Source: a bacterium
GTDB taxonomy: Bacteria > Patescibacteriota > Patescibacteriia > Patescibacteriales > JAGXOH01
Length of the DNA stretch: 6,771 bases
NCBI GenBank assembly: GCA_021106995.1
Contig: JAIOTG010000006.1
Location: forward strand, 1-6,771
Direction of reading: 5' to 3'
The notes below the pieces were generated by a model, which was given only the letters and a program-made list of their open reading frames with translations, was not told the DNA's origin and did not search any database. Made by a program: the position numbers and the translations under genes. Position 1 is the stretch's first letter; each line of letters opens with the position of its first letter. Of the stretch, positions 6,158 to 6,771 are shown piece after piece.

Positions 6158-6179
6158 GTTTGATGGTCAGTTTTTATTT

Positions 6180-6771
6180 CTAGCCTAATTTTAAAACATC
6201 AATCATAGAGAATACTTTCCCGGATGATCCCTCCTGAATCTTCTGGTGCAAAAACTTAATGGCCATATACACACCGTCGCAATAAATTTGACGACCGTTG
6301 ACTTTGTGCTGAAAATTGAAAATAACTGTTCCATCCGGGGAAATCAAATCGTAAACATGCCAGGCATGGCCATCTAAATATTTTTCCTCTATTTGCCAGA
6401 TAGCCCTTTGTCTGTCTCTGTCCCTTTCCTTAATAATATGTTTCTCTTCAAACTTATCTCCTAAACCGTTTTTTGCACCCAGAGGATCAAAATATTTTAC
6501 CATGGCCTTGGCCGTTCCGCTGGTGTCAGCCTTGGAGGACTGATGGCTTTCCACAATCCTAAGCTCATAACCTTGAAAAAGTCCTGAAAATTGCTGGGCT
6601 GCATATTCCATCATAGCCTGAAAACCGACAATTTGAGGCGCCATATTTGGTGCAATAACTGCCGATGTTTCTGATTCTTTTACATTGGATTCAAGGAAAC
6701 TCCGATCACCACCAGTTGTCCCTAAAACAAAGGGTAGACCTAATTGACAGTATAAAGAAACATTTCTCTCA
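6180..6771 (-). CDS. dapB: 4-hydroxy-tetrahydrodipicolinate reductase, plant-like type, 5'-truncated
   Basis: Reduces hydroxy-tetrahydrodipicolinate with NAD(P)H in the lysine/diaminopimelate pathway. The frame runs open to the window edge, so the last 196 residues are seen; the ATG at 6644 is internal, because conserved motifs precede it. In fragment numbering: FVLGTTGGDR (14-23, end of the nucleotide-binding domain), VIAPNMAPQIVGFQAMMEY (38-56), the catalytic/substrate motif ESHQSSKADTSGTAKA (74-89; H76, K80, S84-G85-T86), LDGHAWHVYDLISPDGTV, FQHKVNGRQIYCDG and the ending MIDVLKLG. ESHQ with DTSGTAKA, FQHxVxGRxIY and MIDVL match the plant-type DapB class rather than the E. coli type (EXHHxxKxDAPSGTA). 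The missing N-terminus would carry the GxxGxxG loop. It ends before its own terminator, so it is probably not co-transcribed with gap. Confidence 0.92.
   Translation of the reverse strand, partial: ERNVSLYCQLGLPFVLGTTGGDRSFLESNVKESETSAVIAPNMAPQIVGFQAMMEYAAQQFSGLFQGYELRIVESHQSSKADTSGTAKAMVKYFDPLGAKNGLGDKFEEKHIIKERDRDRQRAIWQIEEKYLDGHAWHVYDLISPDGTVIFNFQHKVNGRQIYCDGVYMAIKFLHQKIQEGSSGKVFSMIDVLKLG

Noticed and set aside
6070..6179. Riboswitch or small RNA in the dapB-gap spacer
   Set aside because: The spacer is fully explained by the dapB terminator, an extended -10 promoter and a leader of about 25 nt, too short for a riboswitch.
6601..6644. ATG at 6644 as the start of dapB
   Set aside because: Conserved DapB sequence (GTTGGDR, VIAPN) continues upstream in the same frame to the window edge, so this Met is internal.
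1..6771. CRISPR array, insertion sequence, tRNA or rRNA
   Set aside because: No regularly spaced repeats, transposase motifs, terminal inverted repeats or tRNA-like cloverleaf were seen; nearly all bases are in genes or short spacers.
1..6771. Alternative genetic code (UGA read as Gly or Trp)
   Set aside because: All the conserved genes read through with standard code and no in-frame UGA. UGA is unused as a stop in the genes seen, but eight stop codons are too few to draw a conclusion.

Overview
This is an AT-rich bacterial window (roughly two-thirds A+T by eye) with tightly packed genes, almost all on the minus strand. The centre is a fermentative hydrogen-metabolism operon. The genes suggest an obligately fermenting anaerobe. 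The small gene sizes, short AT-only spacers, plant-type DapB and near absence of Shine-Dalgarno sequences would fit a candidate-phylum bacterium (Patescibacteria/CPR-like), but no marker gene proves this. The standard genetic code fits: all frames are open, every complete gene ends in TAA, dapB ends in TAG, and no in-frame UGA is needed.

Layout from left to right. Positions 1-246 (+) hold the C-terminal end of an unidentified protein, followed by a bidirectional hairpin terminator (252-277). All else is on the minus strand, described here in transcription order from the right. A 5'-truncated dapB (6771-6180) ends at an intrinsic terminator (6157-6128). A promoter with an extended -10 (about 6109-6101) then drives a probable single transcription unit: gap (GAPDH), a minimal NuoF/HydB-like flavoprotein, a multi-pass membrane protein, the [FeFe]-hydrogenase catalytic subunit HydA, a TM1266-type small regulator, a HymD-like membrane protein and a 97-aa basic protein. 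Spacers are 9, 13, about 41 (32 from the alternative TTG start), 16, 28 and 29 nt. The unit ends at the shared terminator at 252-277.

How the genes may work together (inference): GAPDH makes NADH, the HydB-like subunit would oxidise it through FMN, and electrons would pass along the iron-sulfur chain of HydA to the H-cluster, releasing H2 and regenerating NAD+ for glycolysis. Glycolytic NADH production and its disposal would then be expressed together. The main oddities are a HydB reduced to the FMN/SLBB/4Fe-4S core with a changed FMN-loop motif, no NuoE/HydC partner gene, two membrane proteins within the operon, and a cysteine pair in the TM1266-like protein. The maturases HydE, HydF and HydG are not in the window.
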